Source: Streptomyces collinus Tu 365 (GTDB lineage: Bacteria > Actinomycetota > Actinomycetes > Streptomycetales > Streptomycetaceae). Taken from it: a stretch of 64,000 nt of DNA. The notes under the pieces were generated by a model. It was not told the origin of the DNA, did not search any database, and worked only from the letters and a program-made list of their open reading frames with translations. The position numbers and the translations under genes are program-made. Below, one piece after another: positions 35,043 through 44,386 of the stretch. The DNA is taken from positions 682,001-746,000 of the forward strand of contig NC_021985.1 in NCBI RefSeq assembly GCF_000444875.1, given 5' to 3'. The first letter of the stretch is position 1. Each line of letters begins with the position of its first letter.

Positions 35043-35117
35043 ACCAGATCCGTCATCCGTTCCTGCGCCCCTCGCGGACCGTCTTCCGAGGTGTGCACCG
35101 CTCTGCGAGGAGTTCCG

Positions 35118-36830
35118 ATGTCCACCACCGGTGTCGCGTCCATGGAGACGCCCACCGACTCGCCCACGCCCTACCGGTGGCGCTGGGCTGCTCTCTTCGT
35201 GATCCTCGCGGCCGAGGTGATGGACCTCCTCGACGCCGTCGTCACGAACATCGCCGGTCCCTCCATGCGGGCCGACCTGGGCGGCGGGGCCTCCACCCTG
35301 CAGTGGCTCGCCGCCGCGTACACGCTGTCGATGGCCGTCGGGCTCGTCACCGGTGGCCGGCTCGGGGACATCCACGGACGTCGCAGGATGTTCCTGGTGG
35401 GCGCCGCCGGCTTCACCGTGGGCTCGCTGCTGTGCGCGGTGTCCGTGTCGCCCGAGATGCTGATAGGCGCCCGCGTCGTGCAGGGCCTGTTCGGCGCGGT
35501 GATGCTGCCCCAGGGCCTCGGCATGATCAAGGAGATGTTCCCGCCCAAGGAGTCGCAGAAGGCCTTCGGCATGTTCGGCCCGGTCATGGGGCTGTCCGCG
35601 GTGTGCGGGCCGATCCTGGCGGGCTGGCTCGTGGACGCCGACTACTTCGGCACCGGCTGGCGGATGATCTTCCTGATCAACCTGCCGCTGGGTGCCGCGG
35701 CCTTCCTCGGTGCGCTGCGTTACCTGCCCAGGGGCCGCTCCGAGAGCAAGCCGCGCCTCGACATCCCCGGCATGCTCCTGGTCTCGCTGGCCGCGCTGCT
35801 CCTCATCTTCCCGCTCGTCCAGGGCCGTGAGTACGACTGGCCCGTCTGGGCGTTCGCGATGATGGGCGCCTCCGCCGTCGTCTTCGCGGTCTTCGCCAGG
35901 TACGAGTCGCGCCGCAGCAGCGCCGGCCAGGACCCGCTGGTCGTCCCGAGCCTCTTCCGCAAGCGCGGGTTCAGCGGCGGCATGATCCTCGGACTGGTCT
36001 TCTTCTCGACCATGCAGGGCTTCATGCTGGTCTTCAACCTCTACACCCAGATAGGCCTCGGCTACTCGCCGCTCAAGGCGGGTCTGGTCATGGTGCCCTG
36101 GTCGGGCGGCATGATCGTCGGATTCGGGATCGCGCAGGGAGTCGCCCGGTTCGGGCGTGCCGTCCTCCAGGCGGGCACCGTCGTCATGGCGGCCGGCGTG
36201 TTCGGTGTGTGGCTGACCCTCGACATCGCCGGAAGCGGCGTAGGCCCCTGGCAGCTGCTGCCGTCCCTGCTCGTCACCGGCATCGGCATGGGCCTGCTCA
36301 TGGCACCGTTCTTCGACATCGTGCTGGCCAGCGTCGAGCAGCACGAGACGGGTTCGGCGTCCGGCACCATGACCGCCATGCAGCAGCTCGGCGGTGCCTT
36401 CGGCGTGGCCATCCTCGGCACCGTGTTCTTCGGCCTGCTGGGCGGCGGTATCGCCACCGCCGTCGACCACCGCTCGGACGGTCTGCGCGGACAGCTCGCC
36501 GCCGCCCACGTGGCACCCGCCGCGCGGGATCGCGTCGTGGCGGACCTGCGCACGTGCGCGTCGGACCGCGCCGTGGCCAAGGACCCCGCCGCCACCCCGG
36601 CGTCCTGCGCGCGACTGGAGAAGGACACGCGGTCCGCGGTGACCTCGCCCGAGGCCGGCGCCCGGATCCCCGCGGCCCTGAAGGCCACCGCGACCTCGGC
36701 CTTCCAGGGCGGTTTCGGCTCGGTCATGAAGACGGTGCTGTGGATCGTCGACGGCATGCTCGCGCTGACCTTCCTGCTGTCCTTCCTCCTGCCGCGCCAG
36801 GCGCGCCCCGAGGAGGCCGGCGGACACTGA
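35118..36830 (+). CDS. DHA2-type MFS multidrug exporter (EmrB/QacA)
   Basis: 570 residues from ATG 35118, with GGAG 7 bases upstream. About 14 membrane segments. The motif A region GGRLGDIHGRRRMFLVG and the motif C region GLSAVCGPILAGWLV identify a drug:proton antiporter. The LDAVVTNIAGPSM start matches DHA2 motif D1. A large soluble loop (about 465-535, two cysteines) precedes the last helix. Divergent from the TetR gene and surrounded by its predicted operators, so a drug-induced efflux pair. Confidence 0.94.
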   Translation: MSTTGVASMETPTDSPTPYRWRWAALFVILAAEVMDLLDAVVTNIAGPSMRADLGGGASTLQWLAAAYTLSMAVGLVTGGRLGDIHGRRRMFLVGAAGFTVGSLLCAVSVSPEMLIGARVVQGLFGAVMLPQGLGMIKEMFPPKESQKAFGMFGPVMGLSAVCGPILAGWLVDADYFGTGWRMIFLINLPLGAAAFLGALRYLPRGRSESKPRLDIPGMLLVSLAALLLIFPLVQGREYDWPVWAFAMMGASAVVFAVFARYESRRSSAGQDPLVVPSLFRKRGFSGGMILGLVFFSTMQGFMLVFNLYTQIGLGYSPLKAGLVMVPWSGGMIVGFGIAQGVARFGRAVLQAGTVVMAAGVFGVWLTLDIAGSGVGPWQLLPSLLVTGIGMGLLMAPFFDIVLASVEQHETGSASGTMTAMQQLGGAFGVAILGTVFFGLLGGGIATAVDHRSDGLRGQLAAAHVAPAARDRVVADLRTCASDRAVAKDPAATPASCARLEKDTRSAVTSPEAGARIPAALKATATSAFQGGFGSVMKTVLWIVDGMLALTFLLSFLLPRQARPEEAGGH

Positions 36831-36861
36831 CACCGGGACGGCCCACGGGCCGCACCGGCGA

Positions 36862-36913
36862 ACGGGACGACCGGGCACCTCGCCTCGCGGGGAGGGGTGC
36901 CCGGTCGTCCCGT
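36862..36913 (+). terminator. Strong hairpin terminator after the MFS gene
   Basis: A perfect 18-base stem (ACGGGACGACCGGGCACC at 36862-36879 and its complement at 36896-36913) with a 16-base loop lies 31 bases after the MFS stop. Confidence 0.85.
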
Positions 36914-37127
36914 CACCGGCGCCCTGCGCGTACCGTGCGTGCGGGTGGAGACGCGCACGGGTCCGGTGGGCGCGCGAGAGGCGCCGGCACACCGAACACC
37001 CGGCACTCCCCCGCCCGGTGTGACCGGCACCCCCGCCGACCCGTCGGCCGACACGTACGAACACCGCCCACCGCCCACTGTCCGCCGTCCGCTGTCCGCC
37101 GTCCGCCGTCGCGAAAGGACGAGCCCC

Positions 37128-38240
37128 GTGCTCACGCCGTACGCAGCCCACTTCGACACGCCCGCCGGGTATCTCGACTTCGCACGGTTCGGTCCGCCGT
37201 CGCGTGACGTCGTGTCCGCCACCGCGCGGGCCATGCAGGAGTCCGCCCGCGCCGACCACACCACCGTGGACGGACTGATGCGCGCGGAAGGCGTCGCCCG
37301 GGACGCGGCCGCGCGGCTCGCGGGCACCGACGCCGGGCACACCGTGCTGCTGCCCAACGCGTCCACCGGCCTGTTCCACGCCGCGCTCGGCGTCCGGGAG
37401 GGCGTGGTCCTCGCGCCGCGCACCGACTTCCCGGCGAACCACTACCCGTGGCGCCGCGCCGCGGAGCTGGGCCGGGCCACGCCGCGCTGGATCGACCCGG
37501 CGCCGGGCGGCGGGGTGACCGCCGACCTGGTCCGCGCGGCGCTGACCGACGAGGTGGTCGCCGTGTCCGTCAGCGCGGTCGACTTCCGCACCGGCTTCCG
37601 CGTCGACCTGGCGGCGCTACGGGAGGCGATCGGCCCGGACCGGCTGCTGATCGTCGACGCCATCCAGGCGTTCGGGGTGGCCGAACTGGCGTGGGACGCG
37701 GCCGACGTCGTGGTCGCGGGCGGCCAGAAGTGGCTGCGCGCGGGCTGGGCCACCGGCTTCGCGACGCTCTCCGACCGTGCGCTGGACGCCCTCGATCCGG
37801 TCCTCACCGGCTGGACGGGTGTCGAGGACGTCGGTGTCTTCGACGGGGCGGAGCACCCGCCCGCCCCGGACGCGCGACGGTGGTCGATCACCAATCTCAG
37901 CCCGGTGGCAGCCGCCGCGTTCGCGGCGGCGCTGGGCCTCGTCGAGCGGTACACCGTCGTGGCGATCGAGGGTGCGATCGCCACGCGCGTCGCCGAACTC
38001 ACCGATGTCGTCGAGCGCTTCGGCGGTCGGGTCCTCTCCCCCGCCGACCCGGCCCGGCGCGCGGGCGTGCTCTCCTTCACGCTGCCGGACCACGAACCCG
38101 CGGTGGTCGCGAAGGCGCTGCACGCCGAGGGCGTCACCCCGACCGTGCGCGCCGACTCGTTCAGACTCTCCCCGCACGCCTCGACCCCGCCGGAGGCGTC
38201 GGAGCGGGTCGCGGCCGCGTTGTCGTCCCTGACGGCGTGA
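37128..38240 (+). CDS. Class V aminotransferase-like PLP enzyme
   Basis: 370 residues from GTG 37128, with AAAGGA about 9 bases upstream. The fold-type I core is visible: VLLPNASTGLFHAALG, LLIVDAIQAFGVAELAWDAADVVVAGGQKWLRAG with the PLP lysine in GGQKW, and a C-terminal domain ending VRADSFRLSPH. Members include cysteine desulfurases, kynureninases and isopenicillin N epimerase-like enzymes; I cannot tell which reaction. The short C-terminal part argues against a NifS-type desulfurase. Confidence 0.85.
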   Translation: MLTPYAAHFDTPAGYLDFARFGPPSRDVVSATARAMQESARADHTTVDGLMRAEGVARDAAARLAGTDAGHTVLLPNASTGLFHAALGVREGVVLAPRTDFPANHYPWRRAAELGRATPRWIDPAPGGGVTADLVRAALTDEVVAVSVSAVDFRTGFRVDLAALREAIGPDRLLIVDAIQAFGVAELAWDAADVVVAGGQKWLRAGWATGFATLSDRALDALDPVLTGWTGVEDVGVFDGAEHPPAPDARRWSITNLSPVAAAAFAAALGLVERYTVVAIEGAIATRVAELTDVVERFGGRVLSPADPARRAGVLSFTLPDHEPAVVAKALHAEGVTPTVRADSFRLSPHASTPPEASERVAAALSSLTA

Positions 38241-38265
38241 CCGCCGGGCCGCCCGACCGCTTGGT

Positions 38266-38282
38266 GGCCCGGCGGCCGGGCC
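38266..38282 (+). terminator. Short hairpin after the aminotransferase gene
   Basis: GGCCCGG (38266-38272) and CCGGGCC (38276-38282) form a 7-base stem with a 3-base loop 25 bases after the stop; moderate terminator candidate. Confidence 0.45.
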
Positions 38283-38481
38283 GCCCGAAGGGGGCGGACC
38301 CTGACCCGGCGGTCTGTGGCTGACAGCGCCCGCTCCCGTACAGTCCGTGCTGCAACTGCTGTCAGCGCGGTCAGCGCTGTCCGGTGCGAGTCCGGGCGGC
38401 CACAGGCACGTACGTGGTGCCCGTGCCCCGCGGGGTGCACGGCCGGGCAGCCGGCACCGAAGGTCGACCAGGAGACGGATC

Positions 38482-39816
38482 ATGGACACCGAAGCCGGTC
38501 TCGGCTCCCTTCCGCAGCTCCCCGGCGCGGAACGGCCGGTCCCGGTCCCCGAGGCCGGGCCGGAAGTCGTGGAGCGCTGGCGGGCGCGGGGGGGCGAGCT
38601 GGTCGATCTGCTGTCCGAGGTGCGCGCACGGGCCGGTGGCGTCGCCGCGTTCCGCCTCGGGCCGGCGCCCACCGTGCTCGTGACCGACCCGCAGGCGGTC
38701 CAGCACGTGCTCGCCCGCCGGCCGGAGCGGTACGTCAAGCGCTCCCACCGCGCCCGTCTGCTGGTCGGCGACGGTGTCCTGTCCGCCACGGGCAGGGCGT
38801 GGAAGACACAGCGGCGACTGCTGCAAGCCCAGTTCACCGGCACCGGGATGCGCCGCTACGAGCAGCGGATCGACGCTGCGGCGCGCACCACCGCCGACCG
38901 CTGGCGCGAGTTCGCCCGCACCGGGCGGACGCTGGATGTCGCGCGCGAGATGCGCCGTTTCGCCCTGGACGCCATCTGGCGCTCCCTCACCGGCCACGCC
39001 CTCGACGACGGCACGGAACGCGAACTCACCGCCGTGGAAGCCGTGGCGGCCGCCCTCCCGACGCTGCCCGCGGACGCCTCCGACGCCCGGGACGCCGTCG
39101 CCGCCGATCTGGCCCGGATCGACGCGGTCGCCCGGCACGCGATCGAGCGCGCCCGCGACGGGTCGGCGGGCCCGGACGGCCCGGGACTGCTGCACGTGCT
39201 GACCGACGCCGCCGGCGAGCGTCCCGAGTACACCGACCGCCTGATCCGCGACGAGCTGGTCACGCTGCTCGTGGCCGGGCACGAGACCACCGCCACCACC
39301 CTGACCTGGCTCCATCTGCTCCTCGACCGGCACCCGGGCGCCCGCGCCGACGCGCTCGCCGCCGGCAGCGAAGGCTCCGAGCGACGCCGTCAGGCCGTTC
39401 AGGCCCTGATCCACGAGACGCTGCGGCTCTACCCGTCCGCCTGGATCCTGCCTCGCCACGCCGCCGAGGACGACGTGCTGGAGGGCCACACCGTCGAGGC
39501 GGGCACCGACATCCTGGTCTGTCCGTACCTCACGCACCGCGATCCCGAACTCTGGCCCGATCCCGAGCACTTCGCCCCCCGGCGCTTCCTCGCCCCGGGC
39601 GGACGGCCCACGCACCCGGGCGCCTACTTCCCGTTCGGCCTCGGCCCGCGCGCCTGCCTCGGCATGCAGTTCGCGGTCCGCGAGACGACCGTGCTCCTCG
39701 AACACCTGCTTCCGTACACTCCGGCCTTCGCGTCCCTCCCCACGAAGACGGATTACGGCATCACCGTCCGACCCGCCGGCCCCACCCCCGCCACCCTGCG
39801 CCCACCCCGCACCTGA
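38482..39816 (+). CDS. Cytochrome P450
   Basis: 444 residues from ATG 38482 (AGGAGA upstream). The oxygen-binding I-helix is LLVAGHETTATTL, the K-helix is HETLRLYPSAW, and the heme loop is YFPFGLGPRACLGMQFA with the cysteine ligand. Layout and the PRRF block suggest the CYP102/CYP4-like branch used on fatty acids or terpenoids more than the macrolide P450s. No ferredoxin gene is adjacent. Substrate unknown. Confidence 0.95.
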   Translation: MDTEAGLGSLPQLPGAERPVPVPEAGPEVVERWRARGGELVDLLSEVRARAGGVAAFRLGPAPTVLVTDPQAVQHVLARRPERYVKRSHRARLLVGDGVLSATGRAWKTQRRLLQAQFTGTGMRRYEQRIDAAARTTADRWREFARTGRTLDVAREMRRFALDAIWRSLTGHALDDGTERELTAVEAVAAALPTLPADASDARDAVAADLARIDAVARHAIERARDGSAGPDGPGLLHVLTDAAGERPEYTDRLIRDELVTLLVAGHETTATTLTWLHLLLDRHPGARADALAAGSEGSERRRQAVQALIHETLRLYPSAWILPRHAAEDDVLEGHTVEAGTDILVCPYLTHRDPELWPDPEHFAPRRFLAPGGRPTHPGAYFPFGLGPRACLGMQFAVRETTVLLEHLLPYTPAFASLPTKTDYGITVRPAGPTPATLRPPRT

Positions 39817-39887
39817 GGCACCCTGCCGGCCCGCGTCCACCGGCCGCCCTCACACGGCCCGGCTGCGCTCTGTGCGGGGGCGGGTTG

Positions 39888-40331
39888 TCAGGCGGTCAGC
39901 GCCGCAAGCTCCGCGTTGGCGCGTTCGGTGACCAGGGCGAGGACGCGGCCGGCGGCGGCCAGGTCCTCGGCAGGTATCCCGCCCCAGACGCGCTCGGAGA
40001 TGGGGGCGGTCGCCGCGCCGACGGCCTCCACCAGCCGGCGCCCTGCGTCCGTGGCGCGAAGGTGCGCCCCGTCCGCGACGAGCAGCTGCCTGGTCAGTAG
40101 CTCGTCGACAGTGGCATGGATGTCGGCCAGGTTGGCCTTGAGGGAGCCCCGGACCTGGGTGACGAGATCGTCCCGCGTCTGCGGGGCGTCGGCGGTGACG
40201 GCTACGCGCAGGGCGATCTGCTGCTGGAACGTCATGCCGTGCCGGGCCAGGACGTGCTCCAGGACCCCGCGGGCGGCGTAGTGAGCCAGGCCGAGGGCGC
40301 GGGCGTTGGCGGCGGGTGCAGTGGCGGTCAT
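39888..40331 (-). CDS. MarR-like regulator, second gene of a MarR pair
   Basis: 147 residues, ATG 40331 overlapping the stop of the other MarR gene (ATGA). A winged-helix core is readable (RDDLVTQVRGSLKANLADIHATVDELLTRQLL then LRATDAGRRL), but the recognition helix differs from standard MarR proteins. Coupled translation suggests it works with, or forms heterodimers with, the first MarR. Confidence 0.75.
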   Translation of the reverse strand: MTATAPAANARALGLAHYAARGVLEHVLARHGMTFQQQIALRVAVTADAPQTRDDLVTQVRGSLKANLADIHATVDELLTRQLLVADGAHLRATDAGRRLVEAVGAATAPISERVWGGIPAEDLAAAGRVLALVTERANAELAALTA

Positions 40332-40831
40332 GGTGTTGCCCCCTGAGTTGTCTGGTCGTTCGGTACGGATGGTGCGAGAGGTGCGAGAGGTGCGTCGAGC
40401 AGGGTCGTCAGCTCGTCGGTGAACGCGCGCGTCCGCGGGGCGTCGAGGCCACCGAGGGGTTCCAGCAACTGCTGATGCAATTCCTGGACCACCGCGATGG
40501 CCTGCCGCGTGACGGCTTGGCCCTGCTCGGTGAGGGCGAGCTGCATGGCGCGCGGGTCGCGGGGATCGCGGGTGCGCTCGATCAGGCCGGCCGACTCAAG
40601 GGTGCGCGCCAGCTTGGAGACGTACAGCGCCTCCAGCCCGGTGTGGTCGGCGAGTTGACGCTGACTGGGGCGCTCGCCGGCGCGCTGCATGCCGTGCAGC
40701 GACGCGACGAGGGAGTACTGGGCGTGGGTGAGGCCCAGCGGATTCACCGCGCGATCGACCGCGACGCGCCACTTGTTGGCGAGCCGCCATACCAGGAAGC
40801 CGGGCGTGGGACCCGATGAACCGTTGCTCAT
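40328..40831 (-). CDS. MarR-family regulator, first gene of a MarR pair
   Basis: 167 residues from ATG 40831. Winged helix: PSQRQLADHTGLEALYVSKLARTLESAGLI, wing RDPRDPRAMQLALTEQG. LTHAQYSLVASLHGM is the usual MarR dimer helix. A -10 TACTCT (minus strand, 40844-40839) ends 7 bases before the ATG, so the message may be leaderless. Divergent from an epoxide-hydrolase-like gene that may be its target. Confidence 0.9.
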   Translation of the reverse strand: MSNGSSGPTPGFLVWRLANKWRVAVDRAVNPLGLTHAQYSLVASLHGMQRAGERPSQRQLADHTGLEALYVSKLARTLESAGLIERTRDPRDPRAMQLALTEQGQAVTRQAIAVVQELHQQLLEPLGGLDAPRTRAFTDELTTLLDAPLAPLAPSVPNDQTTQGATP

Positions 40832-40845
40832 GACAAATAGAGTAC

Positions 40846-40871
40846 ATGGCTACTATGTCTATGGCTACTAT
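40846..40871. promoter_or_regulatory. Direct repeat operator candidate, 15-base period
   Basis: ATGGCTACTAT occurs at 40846-40856 and again at 40861-40871, between the MarR pair and the divergent hydrolase gene, overlapping the expected MarR promoter. Likely binding site for one or both MarR proteins. Confidence 0.55.
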
Positions 40872-40973
40872 CCTCTGGCGAAACGACGGCGCTCCCGAAC
40901 AGGGCCACACCTTCCCCGTGTCCGCGTCCGCGTCGCGCACCGCCCCGAAGATCGCGCGCGTACGCTCGTGACC

Positions 40974-41936
40974 ATGGTCGAGCATCGCATGGTCGAGGTG
41001 AACGGCGTCCGGCTGCACATCGCGGAGCAGGGCGAGGGCCCGCTGGTGGTGCTCCTGCACGGCTTCCCCGAGTCGTGGCACTCCTGGCACCGCCAGTTCG
41101 GCCCGCTGACCGAGGCCGGGTTCCGGGTGGTCGCGCCCGACCAGCGGGGCTACGGGCGCAGCGACCGCCCCGCGGACGTCGAGTCGTACACCATCCTCCA
41201 CCTGGTCGGCGACGTGGTCGGCCTGATCCGGGCGCTGGGCGAGGAGAGGGCGTACGTGGTCGGGCACGACTGGGGGGCGCCGGTCGCCTGGCACACCGCG
41301 CTGCTGCGCCCGGACCTGGTGCTCGGGGTGGCGGGGCTGAGCGTACCGCCGCCGTTCCGGGGGACGCAGCCGCCGCTGGCCGCCATGGAGGAGAGGTTCG
41401 GCGGTCGCTTCTACTGGAACTACTTCGCCCGGCCCGGTGTCGCCGACGCGGAGTTCGGACGGGACCCGCGGACCGCGCTGCGGAAGTTCTTCCACTGGGC
41501 CTCCGGCGACGCTCCCGGCTCCGGCGAGGACAGGCAGCCGCTGGTCGACCCCGGGCGTGGCTGGCTGGCGGCCATGCCGGAACCGGAGGTCCAGCCGGAG
41601 TGGTTCACCGAGGAGGACCTCGACGTGTTGGCCGACAGCTTCTCCGAGGGCTTCACCGGTGCCCTGAACTGGTACCGCAACCTGGACCGCAACTGGGAGC
41701 TGACCGCTCCCTGGCACGGCGCGGTCGTCACCCCGCCCTCCCTGTACGTCTACGGCGACCGCGACCTCGTCCCCGCCTTCCCCGGCATGCCCGAACTCAT
41801 CGCGAAGCTCCCCCGGTTGATGCCCGGCCTGCGGCGCGAGCCGGTGAAGCTGGCCGGCTGCGGGCACTGGACCCAGCAGGAACGTCCGCAGGAGGTGAAC
41901 GAGGCCCTTGTCGCCTTCCTCCGGTCCTGCCCCTGA
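40974..41936 (+). CDS. Alpha/beta hydrolase, epoxide hydrolase-like
   Basis: 320 residues from ATG 40974. HGFPES holds the oxyanion-hole HGxP of epoxide hydrolases. VVGHDWGAPVAW holds the nucleophile aspartate, and AGCGHWTQQERP near the end holds the catalytic histidine; YVYGDRD gives the acid. Tyrosine-containing lid sequence (FYWNYFARPG) fits. Probably opens epoxides of aromatic or lipid compounds. Divergent from the MarR pair. Confidence 0.9.
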   Translation: MVEHRMVEVNGVRLHIAEQGEGPLVVLLHGFPESWHSWHRQFGPLTEAGFRVVAPDQRGYGRSDRPADVESYTILHLVGDVVGLIRALGEERAYVVGHDWGAPVAWHTALLRPDLVLGVAGLSVPPPFRGTQPPLAAMEERFGGRFYWNYFARPGVADAEFGRDPRTALRKFFHWASGDAPGSGEDRQPLVDPGRGWLAAMPEPEVQPEWFTEEDLDVLADSFSEGFTGALNWYRNLDRNWELTAPWHGAVVTPPSLYVYGDRDLVPAFPGMPELIAKLPRLMPGLRREPVKLAGCGHWTQQERPQEVNEALVAFLRSCP

Positions 41937-41954
41937 CGAGGCCGGGGTGCCGGG

Positions 41955-42377
41955 TCAGGAACCGCCGGCCGGGGCCCAGGGCTTCTGTGGCGGCTGCGGA
42001 GCGTCCAGCGCGCCGCGGAACATCTCCTTGAGGCTCTTGGGCGGAGCCTCCCTCTCCTCCGTCGAATGCACGAGTCGCGCCGTCGTCACCCGTAGGTGGC
42101 ACTCGCGGTGCCGTTGCCTGACGATGACCAGCCACTCGCCGTCCCGGGTGACCAGGGCGTGCCGTGCGGGCACGTCCCCGGGCTTGGCGTGCCGGGCGAT
42201 CACCTGGGGCACGTAGTTCAGCGCCGCGTCCTCGGCCGCTGCGAGGGCCTGCGCCTCGTCCCCCTCGATGTGGTGGGTGCCCACCAGCATCCAGCGGTGC
42301 AACTTCAGTTCCACGCCGTCCGCGCGCTCGGTGAGCCGGGTGTCCTCCTCGATGAGGACGTACCACTCAGCAGTCAT
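41955..42377 (-). CDS. Hypothetical protein, 140 aa
   Basis: ATG 42377. Sequence starts MTAEWYVLIEEDTRL and carries a beta-rich core (WMLVGTHHIEGDEAQAL, EWLVIVRQRHRECHLRV) with a short proline-rich end. No membrane helix. It reads like a small intracellular beta protein common in Streptomyces, but I cannot name a family. Convergent with the hydrolase gene (18 bases apart). Confidence 0.65.
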   Translation of the reverse strand: MTAEWYVLIEEDTRLTERADGVELKLHRWMLVGTHHIEGDEAQALAAAEDAALNYVPQVIARHAKPGDVPARHALVTRDGEWLVIVRQRHRECHLRVTTARLVHSTEEREAPPKSLKEMFRGALDAPQPPQKPWAPAGGS

Positions 42378-42575
42378 GGTCGGTGCCTGCTCTTCGTTCC
42401 AGGGCCTGGTGGGCCGACGAGCGGTCGTCCGGGCGTCGGCGGGGCCCCGCCTCCGCCGTCCCCGACCGCGCCGGACAGCGTGTTCCCTGTCCGGCCCGTG
42501 CATCCTGCCATGTGGATCATGGACGTCGGCCACCCGACCCCGGGCACCGGCCTGCCGCCGTGCGGGGGACGTGCG

Positions 42576-44180
42576 TCAGAAGCGGGGGGCCTGCGGGGTG
42601 CGCTCCGGCGCGGGCGTGACGCGCTGGTTCAGTCCCGGCCGCTGGTGATCCGGTGCCTCGCAGGTGACGTCCCTCGTCGGCAGCCGTCCGTCGCTGAGGT
42701 AGGCGTTGACGGCGCGGTCGGCGCAGGCCCGCGGGTCACCGGCGTACACGCCGTGGCCCTCGCCGCCCTTGACGTACACCATGCGCGAGCCCTTGAGGGC
42801 GTGGTGCATGCCGAGGCCGCTGACCAGCGGCGTCTGCGGGTCCCACTGGTTCTGGACGGTGAGCAGGCCGACGCCGGTGTCCACCTTGGTGACGGGCTCG
42901 GCCGGCCTGCCCCAGAACGCGCAGGGGGTGATGTTGGAGCCGAAGTCCCCGTAGAGGGGGTACCTGGCCCGGTCCCGGACGGCGTCGCGCCGGTACTGCT
43001 CCGGGTCACGGGGCCAGGCCGAGGTGTCCCCGCAGACCACGGTCCAGAAGACGGCGGTCCCGTTGTCCGCCGACGGGCTCGCAGCCGCGGCCGCGGACGG
43101 GTGCGCAGCCCGCTGGGAGTCGGGCGCGGCCCGCCGGTGGTGGGCCACGTGGCCGGCGGCCGTCCTCTTCAGGTCCGCGACGAGCTCGGCGGCGTACTCG
43201 GGGCTGAAGAACTGGGCGCGCAGGGAGGCCCGGATGTCGTCCCCGGTGAGTTTTCGCCCGTCGTGGTCGACGGGGGTGCGATCGGCCCGGGCGACGAGGT
43301 CCCAGAACGTATTGCGCACCGCGGCCGGGGTGTCGCCCAGCCCGTAGGTCCGGTGGTGCCGGGCGGTCCACTTCGTCCAGCGGGCGAAGGCCGGCTCGGC
43401 GCCCTCCGCCCACACCTGGATCATCCCGCGCCAGGCCCGCGCGGGGTCGACCGAGCTGTCCAGCACGAAGCGGTCGGTCCGCCGGGGGAACATCTGCGCG
43501 TAGACGGCGCCGAGGTACGTGCCGTACGAGTAGCCCAGATAGGAGAGCCTGCGCTCGCCCAGGACGGTGCGTATGACGTCCATGTCGCGGGCGGTGTTGC
43601 GCGTGGTGATGTACCGGAGCCTGTCGCCGTTCCGTGCCCGGCACTTGTCGGCGACGGTCCGGGCCCATTTGACGTCGTGGCTGAACGTCGCCTGCCGGTA
43701 GGGGTGTTCGATGTTCTCCTCGGCGGTGGTGAGGCCACAGGTCACCGGGCTGCTGCGGCCCACGCCTCGCGGGTCGAACCCGATGAGGTCGTACCGCTCG
43801 CGGACCTTCTCGGGCAGCGCGTCCTTCATCACGAGCGGCATGTCCAGGCCCGCTCCGCCCGGGCCGCCCGGGTTGAACAGGAGCACGCCGCGCCGCTTTC
43901 CGGCGACGGCGGTCCTGACGCGGGAGACGGCCAGCTTGATGGTCCTGCCGCCGGGCCGGGCGTAGTCGAGCGGGACCTCGACCGTGGCGCACTGGAGGGC
44001 GGCGGACTGCGACGCGTCGCATCTGTGCCACGCCGGCCGCTGGTGGGCGAATCTCTGCGACACCGTTGCCGCGGCTCCCTGTTGGCGTGGTGCCGCGGAT
44101 GCCTGCGCCGGGGCGAGGGCGGGGAGCAGCGTCGCCGTGACGCCCACAGCGAGTAAGGGCGCCATGCGTCCTGTCCGCAC
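42576..44180 (-). CDS. Secreted alpha/beta hydrolase, tripeptidyl aminopeptidase type (S33, TAP-like)
   Basis: 534 residues from GTG 44180; ATG 44165 is also possible. Signal peptide at about 1-30 (MAPLLAVGVTATLLPALAPAQASAAP). Catalytic serine in GYSYGTYLGAVYAQ, oxyanion region FNPGGPGGAGL, acid residue around QNQWDPQTP, and histidine in GGEGHGVYAG. The C-terminal TAP-like domain (PF08386) has three cysteines. These enzymes remove tripeptides from secreted proteins. Confidence 0.92.
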   Translation of the reverse strand: MRTGRMAPLLAVGVTATLLPALAPAQASAAPRQQGAAATVSQRFAHQRPAWHRCDASQSAALQCATVEVPLDYARPGGRTIKLAVSRVRTAVAGKRRGVLLFNPGGPGGAGLDMPLVMKDALPEKVRERYDLIGFDPRGVGRSSPVTCGLTTAEENIEHPYRQATFSHDVKWARTVADKCRARNGDRLRYITTRNTARDMDVIRTVLGERRLSYLGYSYGTYLGAVYAQMFPRRTDRFVLDSSVDPARAWRGMIQVWAEGAEPAFARWTKWTARHHRTYGLGDTPAAVRNTFWDLVARADRTPVDHDGRKLTGDDIRASLRAQFFSPEYAAELVADLKRTAAGHVAHHRRAAPDSQRAAHPSAAAAASPSADNGTAVFWTVVCGDTSAWPRDPEQYRRDAVRDRARYPLYGDFGSNITPCAFWGRPAEPVTKVDTGVGLLTVQNQWDPQTPLVSGLGMHHALKGSRMVYVKGGEGHGVYAGDPRACADRAVNAYLSDGRLPTRDVTCEAPDHQRPGLNQRVTPAPERTPQAPRF

Positions 44181-44386
44181 GATGGCCGTTCCTTCCGTTC
44201 GACTTCCAGGTCTCCACGACCTTTTCGTGCGGCGGCGACGGGCGAATCCCTCTGCGGGGCGGTCCTGCTACGCCTCCGGAGGGACACGGAAAGAGACGTC
44301 CGGAGGAGAACCCGAACGGCCCGATCGTCGTCCGCCCTCAGGAGTCGGGCGGAGTCGGGCGGCGTCGGCTTGAGTCGGATGGGACG

